From: Firmicutes bacterium CAG:145
Lineage (GTDB): Bacteria > Bacillota > Clostridia > Peptostreptococcales > Anaerovoracaceae
Length of the DNA: 64,000 bases
Assembly: GCA_000435715.1 (NCBI GenBank)
Contig: FR882593.1
Coordinates: 6,946-70,945, forward strand
Direction: 5' to 3'
The translations under genes and the position numbers were made by a program. The notes under the pieces are model-generated. The model was not told the DNA's origin, did no database searches, and saw only the letters and a list, made by a program, of their open reading frames with translations. Positions 53,755 through 63,054 of this stretch are shown here, piece by piece. Within the stretch, counting starts at the first letter, position 1, and every line of letters begins with the position of its first letter.

Positions 53755-54485
53755 ACCGGCTAAGCCGGCGTGCAGACGATATAGGCGCGTGCTGTATTTT
53801 TTGGCCGCCATGCCATATTCTACAACATTCCGCTGTGAAACATAGCATAATCGGGCCGCCGAGGCGGCTCATGCTGTAACTGTTGATTTTTCGTCCGGAT
53901 TCTACAACCGTTTTCCCATAACTGGTTGTAGAATCCGCCTTTTTTTGTGCCAAATACATCATCGGAGGGTTTTGAACCGCCGAAGTGGCTTTCCAGCACA
54001 TCTCTTGTTGTATTTTTTATACTTCACCTCTCGTTTATACAGCGGGCCCTGCCTCGAGAGGTGTCAATCGCTGAGACACGAAAAGATGAGCCAAAACTTC
54101 CTCAAACGCTCTATAATTTAAGAAGACCGAGACATGACAAAAAAATTCTCGGGAAAGAGCTAAAAAAAGACTATGTACCAGGAATAACAAGTCACTTGTA
54201 AGGTTTCCATCAGTGTGAATTCTCTGTATCGATACTCATTGCGTCACAAGAGGAACACTGTCAACCAAGCTTGCGCATACCGCCGGTTTGAGCGGCAGTC
54301 TTGATTTACCAAGGTTTTCTGCTGTTTCATAGATTACAAATAGGTGCTTTTAGACTGGGGGTATCAATAAAATATGATTTGGCCAGACATATTAACTAGG
54401 ATATCGCTGCCGAATTCTTGCACGCAAGGGATATGAGGTCACGAAAATGTAGATTATATCTACTCGGCTTGAGTCCATGCAATCC
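53755..54485. other. Long intergenic region without a convincing gene
   Basis: Two overlapping frames of about 84 codons exist here but carry no known motif, lack ribosome binding sites, and one is crossed by a strong hairpin. The region repeats ATTCTACAAC three times (about 53818-53934, one inverted) and includes a GCCGCC/GGCGGC palindrome near 53854. 54000-54485 has no structure that I can support. It may be a decayed gene or mobile-element remnant. Confidence 0.45.
53897..53946 (+). terminator. Strong hairpin terminator in the 53755-54485 gap
   Basis: GGATTCTACAACC pairs perfectly with GGTTGTAGAATCC across a 14-base loop, followed by GCC and seven T. It may end the MalY/PatB transcript. 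Confidence 0.82.
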
Positions 54486-55418
54486 TCAATCCGTAAACCG
54501 CAGCTGCATATCTACCCAGCTTTTCTGCTTTGCCTGATGTATCACATCATCCGGCAGTACATTGCCTATGAGTAAAGGTGAATACGGGTCATGAAGCTTC
54601 ATGTTTCGTCTTACGGCAGACTCGTCAGAATTAGCATAGCAATAGCGGCACAGATGACCGCAAGTATCGTATTGGCCTATATCGCTGCTTAAAATACAGG
54701 CACATTCGCTTCTGGCCGTCTTATAGCCCGAAGGTATATTCAGATGGGAACCTATCGCATCTTCAAAAGTCTTTAGCGACATACAGCCGCTGCAGTCGGC
54801 TCCCAGCTCAGCGAGATCGTTTCCTTCTGCGCAGGTTTTGACAGTGATGCCGTATTTTTTCCCGATATCAACAAAAGCCTTTCCCAGATAAAGACGATGA
54901 TGTGAGGAAACTTCTCTCGCTTGGGGAAAATTTCTTTTTACCTTTTGGTACAGGTCTATAAAACTGATGACGCAGGTCCCGGTATAACCGCTGAGCTCTC
55001 TGGCCATGCGCTCAAAAGCTTCCACATGGCGGTCGGCGGTATATGTATCATCTATGAAGATGGGGTCGTATCTCCACGCCATATGATTTTTCCCTGTAGA
55101 TTCAGACAGCCGCTTAAAGTCATCCATCACCTGAGCTTTGTCGCCTATACCCGGCTCTATCTCCCTTCCGTAAGGCGTTACAGTCACGAACCAGTATTGA
55201 TTATATTGATGAAGCAAATTCATATGAGAGAGCATGGGACCGGGATTTTTAGTGCAAAATACGATCAGATCAACTACCTCGGGATTTATATCGTAGCGAG
55301 TGACACGGCGAGGATCGTACGGATTGCGAACCAGAGCGTAACCGGCGCGGAGCCTTTCTGAAAACCACATAGAATAAAAGGCCGGTATATCTGTTCTGTT
55401 GCCTGTATGTAAAATCAT
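54486..55418 (-). CDS. DUF1848 family protein
   Basis: The 310-residue protein begins near MILHTGNRTDIPAFYS, contains VDLIVFCTKNPGPM and FVTVTPYGREIEP, and ends with cysteines that look like a metal or Fe-S site (C-x-C in SECACILS, then DTCGHLCRYCYAN). It matches DUF1848, which has unknown function and resembles radical-SAM-like or photolyase-associated proteins in its Cys pattern. ATG 55418 follows GGGAGG with good spacing; 55466 would add 16 residues. Confidence 0.78.
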   Translation of the reverse strand: MILHTGNRTDIPAFYSMWFSERLRAGYALVRNPYDPRRVTRYDINPEVVDLIVFCTKNPGPMLSHMNLLHQYNQYWFVTVTPYGREIEPGIGDKAQVMDDFKRLSESTGKNHMAWRYDPIFIDDTYTADRHVEAFERMARELSGYTGTCVISFIDLYQKVKRNFPQAREVSSHHRLYLGKAFVDIGKKYGITVKTCAEGNDLAELGADCSGCMSLKTFEDAIGSHLNIPSGYKTARSECACILSSDIGQYDTCGHLCRYCYANSDESAVRRNMKLHDPYSPLLIGNVLPDDVIHQAKQKSWVDMQLRFTD

Positions 55419-55510
55419 GATCCACCTCCCAAACGTCAATATATCACGGGTAGACATCAAATTCAATGATAAAAGCAGTTTATCAGAAATAAGAAATTAT
55501 GCAGCATTAT

Positions 55511-55542
55511 AAAAAGCAAAGAGAACCCCGGTGAGGCTCTCT
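55511..55542 (-). terminator. Terminator after rubrerythrin
   Basis: On the minus strand AGAGAGCC pairs with GGTTCTCT (one G-T pair), followed by TTTGCTTTTT. Confidence 0.65.
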
Positions 55543-55577
55543 AAACTTTTATAAGTATTGAACTTTCAACAGAATTT

Positions 55578-56120
55578 CTAACCGAAGTATCTCTTTAAAA
55601 GACCTTCAAAGGCAGCTCCGTGTCTTGCTTCATCCTTACACATTTCGTGAACTGTATCGTGGATAGCGTCAAGATTCAGCTGTTTTGCCTTTGTAGCCAG
55701 AGCTTTCTTGCCTGCGCAGGCTCCTGCTTCCGCTTCAACTCTCATCTCTAAATTCTTCTTTGTGGAATCAGTGAGAACTTCGCCGAGAAGTTCAGCGAAT
55801 TTAGCAGCGTGTTCTGCTTCTTCCCAGGCAGCTTTTTCCCAGTACAGGCCGATTTCAGGATAACCCTCTCTGTGAGCTACTCTTGCCATAGCCAAATACA
55901 TGCCTACTTCTGAGCACTCGCCTTCAAAGTTAGCTCTCAGGCCTTCAACGATTTCAGGATCGACCCCTTTGGCAACGCCTACAACGTGCTTGTCAGCCCA
56001 TTCTACATTGCCTTCTTCCTGCTTGATAAATTTGTCGGCGCCTACATGGCATACCGGACATTCTGCAGGAGGTTCCGCTCCCTCATGAACATAACCACAT
56101 ACTGTGCAAACCCATTTCAT
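55578..56120 (-). CDS. Rubrerythrin with N-terminal rubredoxin domain (reverse rubrerythrin)
   Basis: The 180-residue protein starts with a rubredoxin-like iron site (CTVCGY and CPVCHVG; C5, C8, C21, C24) and continues with a di-iron four-helix bundle ([28 protein letters not shown]). The reversed domain order is that of clostridial reverse rubrerythrins, which reduce H2O2 with electrons from NADH-linked rubredoxin reductases. It protects an anaerobe from oxygen. AGGAGG lies nine bases upstream. Confidence 0.93.
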   Translation of the reverse strand: MKWVCTVCGYVHEGAEPPAECPVCHVGADKFIKQEEGNVEWADKHVVGVAKGVDPEIVEGLRANFEGECSEVGMYLAMARVAHREGYPEIGLYWEKAAWEEAEHAAKFAELLGEVLTDSTKKNLEMRVEAEAGACAGKKALATKAKQLNLDAIHDTVHEMCKDEARHGAAFEGLLKRYFG

Positions 56121-56573
56121 ACGTAAAATCCTCCTCTTTTTTATCTAATTTTTGTGACAAATATATATTACCACAAAATTCCCGGTTAAGCACACAATTT
56201 TAATTTATACTTTTAAATCAGAGAAAAGCTTTTTTGCAAGCTTATCCACCGGGCATAAGTCCGGCGATTGATATCTGCTGAAGGGTCGCAAGGGCGGAGT
56301 GCCGTAAAAGTCGCAGAGCATGAAGACGCAAGCCCATAAGAGCCGAGGCATCATATATATGAGAAAAAAATATTGCAATAACAAGTACTAAAGGGTATAA
56401 TTTTTGTATAAGATGTCGGCATGAGGTTTTCAAGATGAGAATTCTCTCATAAAAAGGCAGTCTTATTATATAGAAAAAATTTAATTAAAAAACACAAAAA
56501 TAACACAAAACCTGCGGCAGCAGCACGGTAAAATATAGAGAACGCGATCAACAAGATAATTTGGAGAAATAAT
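56121..56573. other. Intergenic region with GC-rich structured stretch
   Basis: No gene is supported over about 450 bases. 56240-56345 is GC-rich within AT-rich DNA and has many short pairings, such as CCGG...TCCGG (56249-56264) and GCGG/CCGT. It contains two related pieces, GGGCATAAGTCCGG and GCCCATAAGAGCCG. It resembles an RNA with several helices, but I cannot assign a known riboswitch class. A promoter for the downstream lipoprotein gene follows at 56373-56401. Confidence 0.4.
56373..56401 (+). promoter_or_regulatory. Promoter of the lipoprotein gene
   Basis: TTGCAA (56373-56378), 17 bases, and TATAAT (56396-56401). It gives a leader of about 165 bases before ATG 56574. Confidence 0.7.
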
Positions 56574-57917
56574 ATGAAGAAGAAACTTGGTGTTGTGATC
56601 TGTTTACTGCTTACATTGAGCCTTGTAACGGGATGCACCACTTTCAACAATTTTAAAAACGCCTTTTTTTCGGATAATTCGGCCGATACCGGAGCCGAAG
56701 AGAGGACCATAAAGATAGGAGTGTACGAGCCTCTGACAGGCCAATATAAGGCGCAAGGCAATGAAGAAAGAATAGGTATAGAGCTGGCTAACGAGTTGTA
56801 TCCCGAAGTTGCCGGAAAGAAGGTCGAACTCATATACGCCGACAACCAGTCCGAGATGAATGCGGCGGAGACAGCTATTCAGGAACTGGTAGCTCAGAAA
56901 CCTTCCGTAATACTGGGAAGTTACGGCGAAACAGTCACTCTGGTAGCAGGCGATGCGGTAAAGGCAAATAATATACCTGCCATTTCCATAACCAGCACCA
57001 ACCCTCTCATAACGATAAACAACGACTATTATTTCTGCGCGACTTTTTCAGAGACGAAACAGGGAGACGCGCTGGCCGATTTTGTATACACTTCTCAGCA
57101 AAAGAAGACAGCTGCCACAGTTAAAGTCGCAGGTGATGATACGGCCACGGCCACGATAAAAAGATTTACGAATAGAATAAAGACTTTGTCGGAAAATAAT
57201 GATAGCGTGGTGGGAGAGTTTGAAATCACGGCCACGTCTACTGATTATTCCGAGACTATTCAGGGTATAAAAGATTCAGGAGCCAGAGCTGTTTTTCTGG
57301 CGGTATCTCCTGCCTCGGCTCAAGAATTCCTCAAGCAGGCTGAAGAAGCGAATCTGACCAATATACTTTACGTCGGTACCAAGAACTGGAATGACGAAAA
57401 GTTTTTAGAGTTCGTCAGATCCAGGGATAAGCTCAATGTGGCTTATTCTTCGGATTTCAGCAGCAAAGTACAGACTACGGAGATGTCAAAGGAATTTCTT
57501 GAAGCGTACAAAGCGAAATACGGCGAAGATACGGAGCCTTCAGAAGCTACTGCGGTGGCCTTTGACGCTTATCTGATGGCTTTAGAAGCTATACAGACCG
57601 CCTATGACGATACCATGGCCCAGGACGCCGAATCTGTTTCGGCAGGTTACAGCACTGAAGCCGCGTCAAGAGGCGCTCTGACAGAATGGGAAGAAGCTCA
57701 GGAGACAGGTATCCCCAGCGGAAAGGCCATAAGAGACGCTCTTTCAAATATGACGGGATTTGAAGGCGCATCAGGAGATATAAGTTTTGGAGGAACCAAC
57801 GAAGCTACAAAGAATATAATCGTCAATCTGATTCAAAAAGGCGGGGATCTGGGCGGCTATGATATAGCTGTCGAAGAAACCGCAGATGAAGATACACAAG
57901 GACAATCAGGAGAATAA
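56574..57917 (+). CDS. Branched-chain amino acid-type ABC transporter substrate-binding lipoprotein
   Basis: The 447-residue protein has a signal peptide ending in the lipobox LVTGC (C21) and a type I periplasmic-binding fold: KIGVYEPLTGQYKAQGNEER, then VILGSYGETVTLVAGD, AISITSTNPLI, and a C-terminal half with SGDISFGGTNEAT. These proteins bind leucine-, isoleucine-, valine- or amide-type ligands outside the membrane. No permease or ATPase gene lies beside it. Many charged and Gln residues make the tail low-complexity. Confidence 0.82.
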   Translation: MKKKLGVVICLLLTLSLVTGCTTFNNFKNAFFSDNSADTGAEERTIKIGVYEPLTGQYKAQGNEERIGIELANELYPEVAGKKVELIYADNQSEMNAAETAIQELVAQKPSVILGSYGETVTLVAGDAVKANNIPAISITSTNPLITINNDYYFCATFSETKQGDALADFVYTSQQKKTAATVKVAGDDTATATIKRFTNRIKTLSENNDSVVGEFEITATSTDYSETIQGIKDSGARAVFLAVSPASAQEFLKQAEEANLTNILYVGTKNWNDEKFLEFVRSRDKLNVAYSSDFSSKVQTTEMSKEFLEAYKAKYGEDTEPSEATAVAFDAYLMALEAIQTAYDDTMAQDAESVSAGYSTEAASRGALTEWEEAQETGIPSGKAIRDALSNMTGFEGASGDISFGGTNEATKNIIVNLIQKGGDLGGYDIAVEETADEDTQGQSGE

Positions 57918-57936
57918 AAGTATAAAGGAGATAAAA

Positions 57937-58158
57937 ATGGAAGAGAAAATCAAAGACGCTATAGGTCAGATAAGGCCTTTTCTGCAGAGGGACGGCGGAG
58001 ACATCGAGTTTGTTGAACTTACAGAAGACAATATTGTAAAAGTAAAACTTCAGGGACACTGCGCAGGCTGCCCAGGCGCGCAGATGACTATCAAGGGCGT
58101 AGTTGAAAGAATCATCAAAGAGAGCTACCCGCAGATCAAAGGTGTAGAGGCCGTTTAA
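57937..58158 (+). CDS. NifU-like Fe-S scaffold (C-terminal NifU domain only)
   Basis: The 73-residue protein is a short NifU C-terminal domain with the cluster motif HCAGCPGA (C42 and C45). Such proteins carry Fe-S clusters to target enzymes. ATG 57937 is chosen because AAAGGAG lies six bases upstream; a longer frame from 57886 overlaps the lipoprotein gene. pepV starts three bases after its stop. Confidence 0.85.
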   Translation: MEEKIKDAIGQIRPFLQRDGGDIEFVELTEDNIVKVKLQGHCAGCPGAQMTIKGVVERIIKESYPQIKGVEAV

Positions 58159-58160
58159 AG

Positions 58161-59597
58161 ATGGAATACGAAAAATTCCTGAAGCAAAATAAGGAAGAAA
58201 TGATTTCCGCCCTCCAAGAAGTTGTTAGAATCAACAGCGAGGAGGGCGAAAGTTTTGTTTGCCAGGACGAGACTGTATATCCGTTTGGGCAGGGTATACA
58301 GAAGGCTTTCGAAGCCACCCTTGATATAGGGCGGCGCCTTGGATTCCAGATAAAGAATGTGGACAACTACGGAGGGCACATAGATTTCCCGGGTACCGGC
58401 GATAAGATAATGGCCATATTGGGTCATATAGATGTAGTACCGGCGGGGAAGGGATGGAAATACGATCCCTACGGAGGAGAAATAGCCGACGGCAAGATAT
58501 ACGGAAGAGGAACCAGCGACGACAAGGGACCGGTGATTTCCTGCCTTTACGCGATGAAAGCTCTCAAAGATGCCGGATATAAGCCGTCTGCAACCATAAG
58601 AGTAATTCTCGGACTGGACGAAGAGTCAGAGTGGACCGGTATGGATTATTATTTCTCTAAAGAGAGACGTCCCGACTTCGGCTTCACTCCCGACGCAGAC
58701 TTTCCTCTTATAAACAGAGAAAAGGGCATCCTCGTATTTGAGCTTGCCAAGAAATTCAGCAAGGCTAAATCTGAAGGGCTGGATTTGCGCTCGGTGAAAG
58801 GCGGAAACGCGCCTAACAGCGTAGCCGATTCCTGCCGTGCTGTTCTCAGCAGCAAGGACAGCGGCCGATATGAACAGGTCAAAGAAAAACTGGCCGAGTA
58901 CAGAGATGAGACAGGATACAAGATCTCATGCAGAGGACTGGGAAAATCTCTGGAAATAACGACTTCCGGAATCTCTGCTCACGGCGCAAAGCCCGAAGCG
59001 GGCCTGAACGCCATCTCCATAATGATGGATTTTCTGGGAAGGCTGAACTTTGCAAGCGACGATCAGAATGACTTTATAAACTTCTATAATCAATATATAG
59101 GGTTCGATCTCAATGGAAGAAAATTAGGCGTGGATTTTGAAGACGAGCAGTCAGGCCGGCTGATATTCAACGTGGGTATAACAGAGATAAACACGGAGGC
59201 AGGCAAGTTCACTATCAATATAAGGTATCCGGTGACATATGAGGACAATCAGATATATGAGCCTATGGAGCCGGTACTCACAAAATATGATATAGGGCTT
59301 GTAAAACTTAACAGTAAGGCTCCTCTGTATATAGACGAAAATGATCCTCTGATCACGACTCTCCTTGAGATATATAAGAAACATACGGGAGATGAGGGCG
59401 CAGAGCCTCTCGTCACGGGAGGCGGAACATACGCCAGAGCCACCGGCGGCATAGTAGCTTATGGAGCCCTGTTTCCGGGCGATGAGGACGTGATGCACCA
59501 GAAGGATGAATATATAGAGATAGAAAAGTTGGAACTGATGACAAAAATCTATGCGGAAGCTATTTACAAATTGTCATCGGAAGACTATAATGGTTAA
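58161..59597 (+). CDS. pepV: Dipeptidase PepV (M20 family)
   Basis: PepV cleaves dipeptides, often with D-residues, in a two-zinc active site. The 478-residue protein has AILGHIDVVPAGKGW, GRGTSDDKGP, the catalytic glutamate in GLDEESEW and the later GGGTYARATGG. Length and motifs fit the family. It is intact, unlike the M20 fragment at 34321. The gene is coupled to the NifU-like gene, and an FMN riboswitch follows. Confidence 0.9.
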   Translation: MEYEKFLKQNKEEMISALQEVVRINSEEGESFVCQDETVYPFGQGIQKAFEATLDIGRRLGFQIKNVDNYGGHIDFPGTGDKIMAILGHIDVVPAGKGWKYDPYGGEIADGKIYGRGTSDDKGPVISCLYAMKALKDAGYKPSATIRVILGLDEESEWTGMDYYFSKERRPDFGFTPDADFPLINREKGILVFELAKKFSKAKSEGLDLRSVKGGNAPNSVADSCRAVLSSKDSGRYEQVKEKLAEYRDETGYKISCRGLGKSLEITTSGISAHGAKPEAGLNAISIMMDFLGRLNFASDDQNDFINFYNQYIGFDLNGRKLGVDFEDEQSGRLIFNVGITEINTEAGKFTINIRYPVTYEDNQIYEPMEPVLTKYDIGLVKLNSKAPLYIDENDPLITTLLEIYKKHTGDEGAEPLVTGGGTYARATGGIVAYGALFPGDEDVMHQKDEYIEIEKLELMTKIYAEAIYKLSSEDYNG

Positions 59598-59612
59598 CGT
59601 AAATATGCAATC

Positions 59613-59732
59613 TGTTTCAGGGCGAGGTGAAATTCCTCACCGGCGGTATAGTCCGCGAGCGAAGAAGATAAGATTTTTTCGCTGATCAGGTGAAATTCCT
59701 GAACCGACGGTATAGTCCGGATGGGAGAAACA
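59613..59732 (+). promoter_or_regulatory. FMN riboswitch (RFN element)
   Basis: The conserved parts are present: CAGGGCGAGGTGAAATTCC, then CACCGGCGGTATAGTCC, then GGTGAAATTCCTGAACCGAC, then GTCCGGATGGGAGAAA. The outer stem pairs TGTTTC with GAAACA. It precedes ribU, so FMN should lower riboflavin uptake. Confidence 0.95.
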
Positions 59733-59777
59733 CAAACTGACATAAGTTATTTCAAGTAACCGGTATGCAATTTGTAG

Positions 59778-59812
59778 AGCCTTGATATTTTGTTTGTATC
59801 AAGGCTTTCCTT
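59778..59812 (+). terminator. FMN riboswitch-controlled terminator
   Basis: AGCCTTGATA pairs with TATCAAGGCT around a nine-base loop and is followed by TTTCCTT. It is the probable expression platform. Confidence 0.8.
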
Positions 59813-59865
59813 ATTCCTGACAGATTCCTTTTAAATCATTTGTACGCTTAAGAAAGGAATATGTT

Positions 59866-60408
59866 ATGAACAATCAGAAAACACAAAGTGTAAAAATAGC
59901 TAAGATGGCTATGTTGGTGGCAGTATCTATAGTATTGGTGATGATCATTCACTTCCCGATCTTTCCGGCGGTGGCGTTCCTGGAATACGATCCGGCAGAT
60001 ATTCCTATCCTCATAGGAACTTTTGCCTTCGGACCTGTGGCAGGTATTACTCTGACCATCGTAACTTCTCTCATACAGGGGCTTACGGTCAGCTCAGTCA
60101 GCGGCCTGTACGGCATAATAATGCACATACTGGCTACGTCTGCGTTGGTTCTCGTGGCGGGGACTATATACAGGAGAAATAAAACTAAGAAATCGGCAGT
60201 GATAGGCCTATCGGCGGCAACAGCAGCTATGACTGTCGTGATGTTTTTCGCAAATATGGCTATAACACCCGCATTTACCGGATTTCCATTATCGGCAGTG
60301 ATGGATCTCATGCCTTTTATACTGCTCTTCAACATAGTGAAAGCAGGCATAAACAGCGTGGTCACATTCCTGCTGTATAAGAGGATATCGCCGTTCTTAC
60401 ATAAATGA
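59866..60408 (+). CDS. ribU: Riboflavin transporter RibU (ECF S component)
   Basis: The 180-residue membrane protein has about six helices and RibU features (FPIFPAVAFLEYDPADIPIL near residue 30). Its FMN riboswitch supports riboflavin as substrate. RibU binds riboflavin and docks to the shared ECF energy module, which is not in this window. AAAGGAAT lies before ATG 59866, and its stop overlaps the tsaE start. Confidence 0.93.
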   Translation: MNNQKTQSVKIAKMAMLVAVSIVLVMIIHFPIFPAVAFLEYDPADIPILIGTFAFGPVAGITLTIVTSLIQGLTVSSVSGLYGIIMHILATSALVLVAGTIYRRNKTKKSAVIGLSAATAAMTVVMFFANMAITPAFTGFPLSAVMDLMPFILLFNIVKAGINSVVTFLLYKRISPFLHK

Positions 60409-60839
60409 CCATGGAGATAAAGAGAACTTTAAAAATAAAAGATGAAGATGAGGCAAGAGACTTCGGCCTCGAGCTGGGACGATGCGCAAAGGCCGGCCAG
60501 GTGATCGCACTCTGCGGCGACCTGGGGACCGGAAAGACGACTCTCGCCAAGTATATCGCCTGCGGCCTTGAGGTTACAGAGACAGTAAACAGCCCTACTT
60601 TTACTATAGTAAAGGAGTATCACAGCGGCAGACTGCCCTTGTATCACTTTGACGTATACAGAGTTCAGGATCCGGATGAACTATTTAACATCGGCGCTGA
60701 CGAATACTTTGACGGAAACGGCCTATGTGTGGTAGAATGGGCTGATATGATAAAAGAAGAACTTCCGCCGGATTCGCTGTATGTATATATAGAATACGGT
60801 GACAAAGAAGGAGAAAGAGTATATAAATGTACATTTTAG
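60405..60839 (+). CDS. tsaE: tRNA threonylcarbamoyladenosine biosynthesis ATPase TsaE
   Basis: TsaE supports the t6A37 modification of ANN-decoding tRNAs together with TsaB and TsaD. The 144-residue protein has the P-loop GDLGTGKTTL, SPTFTIVKEY, and LYHFDVYR. ATG 60405 overlaps the ribU stop (ATGA), and its end overlaps tsaB, so translation is coupled. Confidence 0.94.
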   Translation: MTMEIKRTLKIKDEDEARDFGLELGRCAKAGQVIALCGDLGTGKTTLAKYIACGLEVTETVNSPTFTIVKEYHSGRLPLYHFDVYRVQDPDELFNIGADEYFDGNGLCVVEWADMIKEELPPDSLYVYIEYGDKEGERVYKCTF

Positions 60840-61531
60840 CTGTAGATACTACGGGACCCTTGTGTTCCGTAGCTCTTTTAGAGAAAAACAAAATATTAGC
60901 CGTGAGAAGCTCAAAAGAGCAGAAGAATCATTTAAAGGATCTGATGCCTCTGATAAAAGACCTTCTGGATTCTGTTCAAATCCATAAGTCTAAGCTAAAT
61001 TACATAGCGGCGTCTATAGGACCGGGGTCCTTTACGGGAATAAGGATAGGAGTGGCTACAGCTAGGGCTCTGGCTCAGGTTCTGGATATTCCGGCGGTAG
61101 CAGTTCCGACTTTAGACGCGTTTTGCTGTAAGCCTCAGGCCAGAGGGGGAGACTATGTCGCCTGTGGTATAATCAATGCCAGAAGGGGACAAGTATACGG
61201 CATTATCGACGGATTTATGCAGGGACAGGCATGTATGCTGACAGACGTCATAGACGTGATAAAAAAAGAGATCATCCCCAGAGGACTTAAGGTTAAATTT
61301 TTCGGAGACGGGATAGACGCCTACGAAAGACAGATATGTGATGAACTTGAGGAAGGCGTATTTTGCTTCGCCGACGAGACTTCAAGATATCAGGACGCCG
61401 TATCCGTAGGTTATCTGGCTTTTGAAAGGATAAAAGAAGGAGCGACGGTAACGGCCTCAGAGCTCCTGCCGGACTACATGAGAAAGGCTGAGGCTCAGCA
61501 GAAGCTTGAAGCCGGGCAGTTGAAGATATGA
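60827..61531 (+). CDS. tsaB: tRNA threonylcarbamoyladenosine biosynthesis protein TsaB
   Basis: TsaB is an inactive TsaD homologue that dimerises with TsaD in t6A synthesis. The 234-residue protein starts LAVDTTGPLCSVALL and includes SIGPGSFTGIRIGVATARAL, typical of the family. It overlaps tsaE by 13 bases and rimI by four. Confidence 0.93.
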   Translation: MYILAVDTTGPLCSVALLEKNKILAVRSSKEQKNHLKDLMPLIKDLLDSVQIHKSKLNYIAASIGPGSFTGIRIGVATARALAQVLDIPAVAVPTLDAFCCKPQARGGDYVACGIINARRGQVYGIIDGFMQGQACMLTDVIDVIKKEIIPRGLKVKFFGDGIDAYERQICDELEEGVFCFADETSRYQDAVSVGYLAFERIKEGATVTASELLPDYMRKAEAQQKLEAGQLKI

Positions 61532-61977
61532 TAATACGCAAAGCAGAAGAAAAGGATGTACCAAAGATAGCTGAACTTGAAAAGATCTGTTTCAGCGATC
61601 CGTGGTCAGAAGAATCCGTGAGATATGACGTATCGGAAAATAAATTGTCTTTTTATCTGGTGGCCGAAATCGACGGGTATGTAGCCGGCTATATGGGTAT
61701 ATGGAACATATTGGACGAGGGACATATAACCAATGTGGCGGTGGATCCGAGATACAGGAGGCAGCACATAGCCTCCGCGATGATAGAGATAATGCTTGAG
61801 GTCACCGGCGAATCCGGAATAAAAAGACATACGCTGGAAGTAAGGACCGGCAACGATAAGGCAATAGCCCTGTACAAAAAACACGGATTCGATATAACGG
61901 CCGTAAGACCGGGCTATTATGAGGATAACGGTGAGAACGCCTTCATCATGTGGAGAGAAGAAGGCGCCAAAGCATGA
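61528..61977 (+). CDS. rimI: Ribosomal-protein alanine N-acetyltransferase
   Basis: This 149-residue GNAT protein has the acetyl-CoA-binding segment RYRRQHIASAM and a family-typical NVAVDP before it, with YEDNGENAFIMW near its end. RimI acetylates the N-terminal alanine of ribosomal protein S18 and is often placed between tsaB and tsaD, as here. Its start overlaps the tsaB stop. Confidence 0.92.
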   Translation: MIIRKAEEKDVPKIAELEKICFSDPWSEESVRYDVSENKLSFYLVAEIDGYVAGYMGIWNILDEGHITNVAVDPRYRRQHIASAMIEIMLEVTGESGIKRHTLEVRTGNDKAIALYKKHGFDITAVRPGYYEDNGENAFIMWREEGAKA

Positions 61978-62003
61978 GATAAATTTGCGAAACGGAGAAC
62001 AAA

Positions 62004-63044
62004 ATGAAAGAAGGAAAATTCCTGACCATGGCGTTTGAATCCAGCTGCGATGAGACCGCTGTGGCAGTCGTGGCAGACGGAAGAGAAGTATTATCTAACG
62101 TCATTTCGTCGCAGATAGATATTTTTAAGAATTACGGAGGAGTAGTCCCGGAGATAGCCGCAAGACACCACCTGGAGAATATAAATAAAGTCATGGAGAA
62201 GGCCCTCTCAGATGCAGATCTCACCCTTAAGGACATAGACCTGATAGGAGTTACACATGGACCGGGATTGGTAGGGGCGCTGCTGATAGGTATAGCTACT
62301 GCTAAGGCCGTAGCATATGCGGCGGACATTCCGATAATCGGAGTACATCATATAATGGGGCACATCTGCGCTAACTTTATAGAACATAGAGAACTGAAAC
62401 CTCCTTTTGCCGCTCTGATAGTCAGCGGAGGCCACACTAATATCGCCAGAATGAACAGCTATACAGAGTGCGAAGTGGTCGGAGCCACCAGAGACGACGC
62501 CGCAGGCGAGGCATATGACAAAGTAGCCAGAGTACTGGGTCTTGGGTACCCGGGAGGACCTAAGATAGACGCTTTGGCTAAAGAGGGCGATCCAAAGGCG
62601 ATACATTTCAAGAGAGTGATGCTCGAAAAAGACAGTTATGATTTCAGCTTCAGCGGTCTTAAGACTGCCGTGCTCAATTACATGAATACAGAAAGACAAG
62701 CGGGAAGGTCTGTGAAAAATGCTGACGTAGCGGCGGGATTTCAGCAGGCCGTCATAGACGTGATCACGGCCAAGGCCGTATCTGCGGTAAAGAATCTGAA
62801 TTACGATAAGTTGGCGCTGGCCGGCGGCGTAGCTGCAAATTCGGCATTAAGAGCAGCGCTGAAAGAGGCCTGCGCTAAATCGGGCATACAGCTGTATGTT
62901 CCATCTGCCGGCTTATGTACTGACAATGCGGCTATGATCGGATGCGCAGCTTATTACAAATATATGAATCAATCGAGAAAAGAAGCGGAGAACGAAGGTG
63001 AAGAGGGACTTGCCATGGACGCCTTTGCCGGTCTGCCGCTTTAG
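62004..63044 (+). CDS. tsaD: tRNA N6-adenosine threonylcarbamoyltransferase TsaD
   Basis: TsaD transfers the threonylcarbamoyl group to A37 of tRNA. The 346-residue protein has [15 protein letters not shown], the metal motif HHIMGH, the glycine-rich VSGGHTNIA, and [10 protein letters not shown]. It completes the TsaE-TsaB-TsaD set in one operon. GGAG lies just upstream of ATG 62004. Confidence 0.96.
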   Translation: MKEGKFLTMAFESSCDETAVAVVADGREVLSNVISSQIDIFKNYGGVVPEIAARHHLENINKVMEKALSDADLTLKDIDLIGVTHGPGLVGALLIGIATAKAVAYAADIPIIGVHHIMGHICANFIEHRELKPPFAALIVSGGHTNIARMNSYTECEVVGATRDDAAGEAYDKVARVLGLGYPGGPKIDALAKEGDPKAIHFKRVMLEKDSYDFSFSGLKTAVLNYMNTERQAGRSVKNADVAAGFQQAVIDVITAKAVSAVKNLNYDKLALAGGVAANSALRAALKEACAKSGIQLYVPSAGLCTDNAAMIGCAAYYKYMNQSRKEAENEGEEGLAMDAFAGLPL

Positions 63045-63054
63045 GAGAAAAACA

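Noticed and set aside
53960..54000. tRNA-like T-loop sequence (GGTTCAAAACCC on the minus strand)
   Set aside because: The flanking bases do not form an acceptor stem, anticodon arm or D arm.
53747..54201. Two overlapping frames of about 84 codons
   Set aside because: They lack ribosome binding sites and known motifs, and a strong terminator hairpin runs through one of them.
56240..56345. c-di-GMP (GEMM) riboswitch
   Set aside because: ACGCAA and AAGGGC pieces occur, but the order and conserved tetraloop-receptor parts do not fit, and no target gene follows in the right place.
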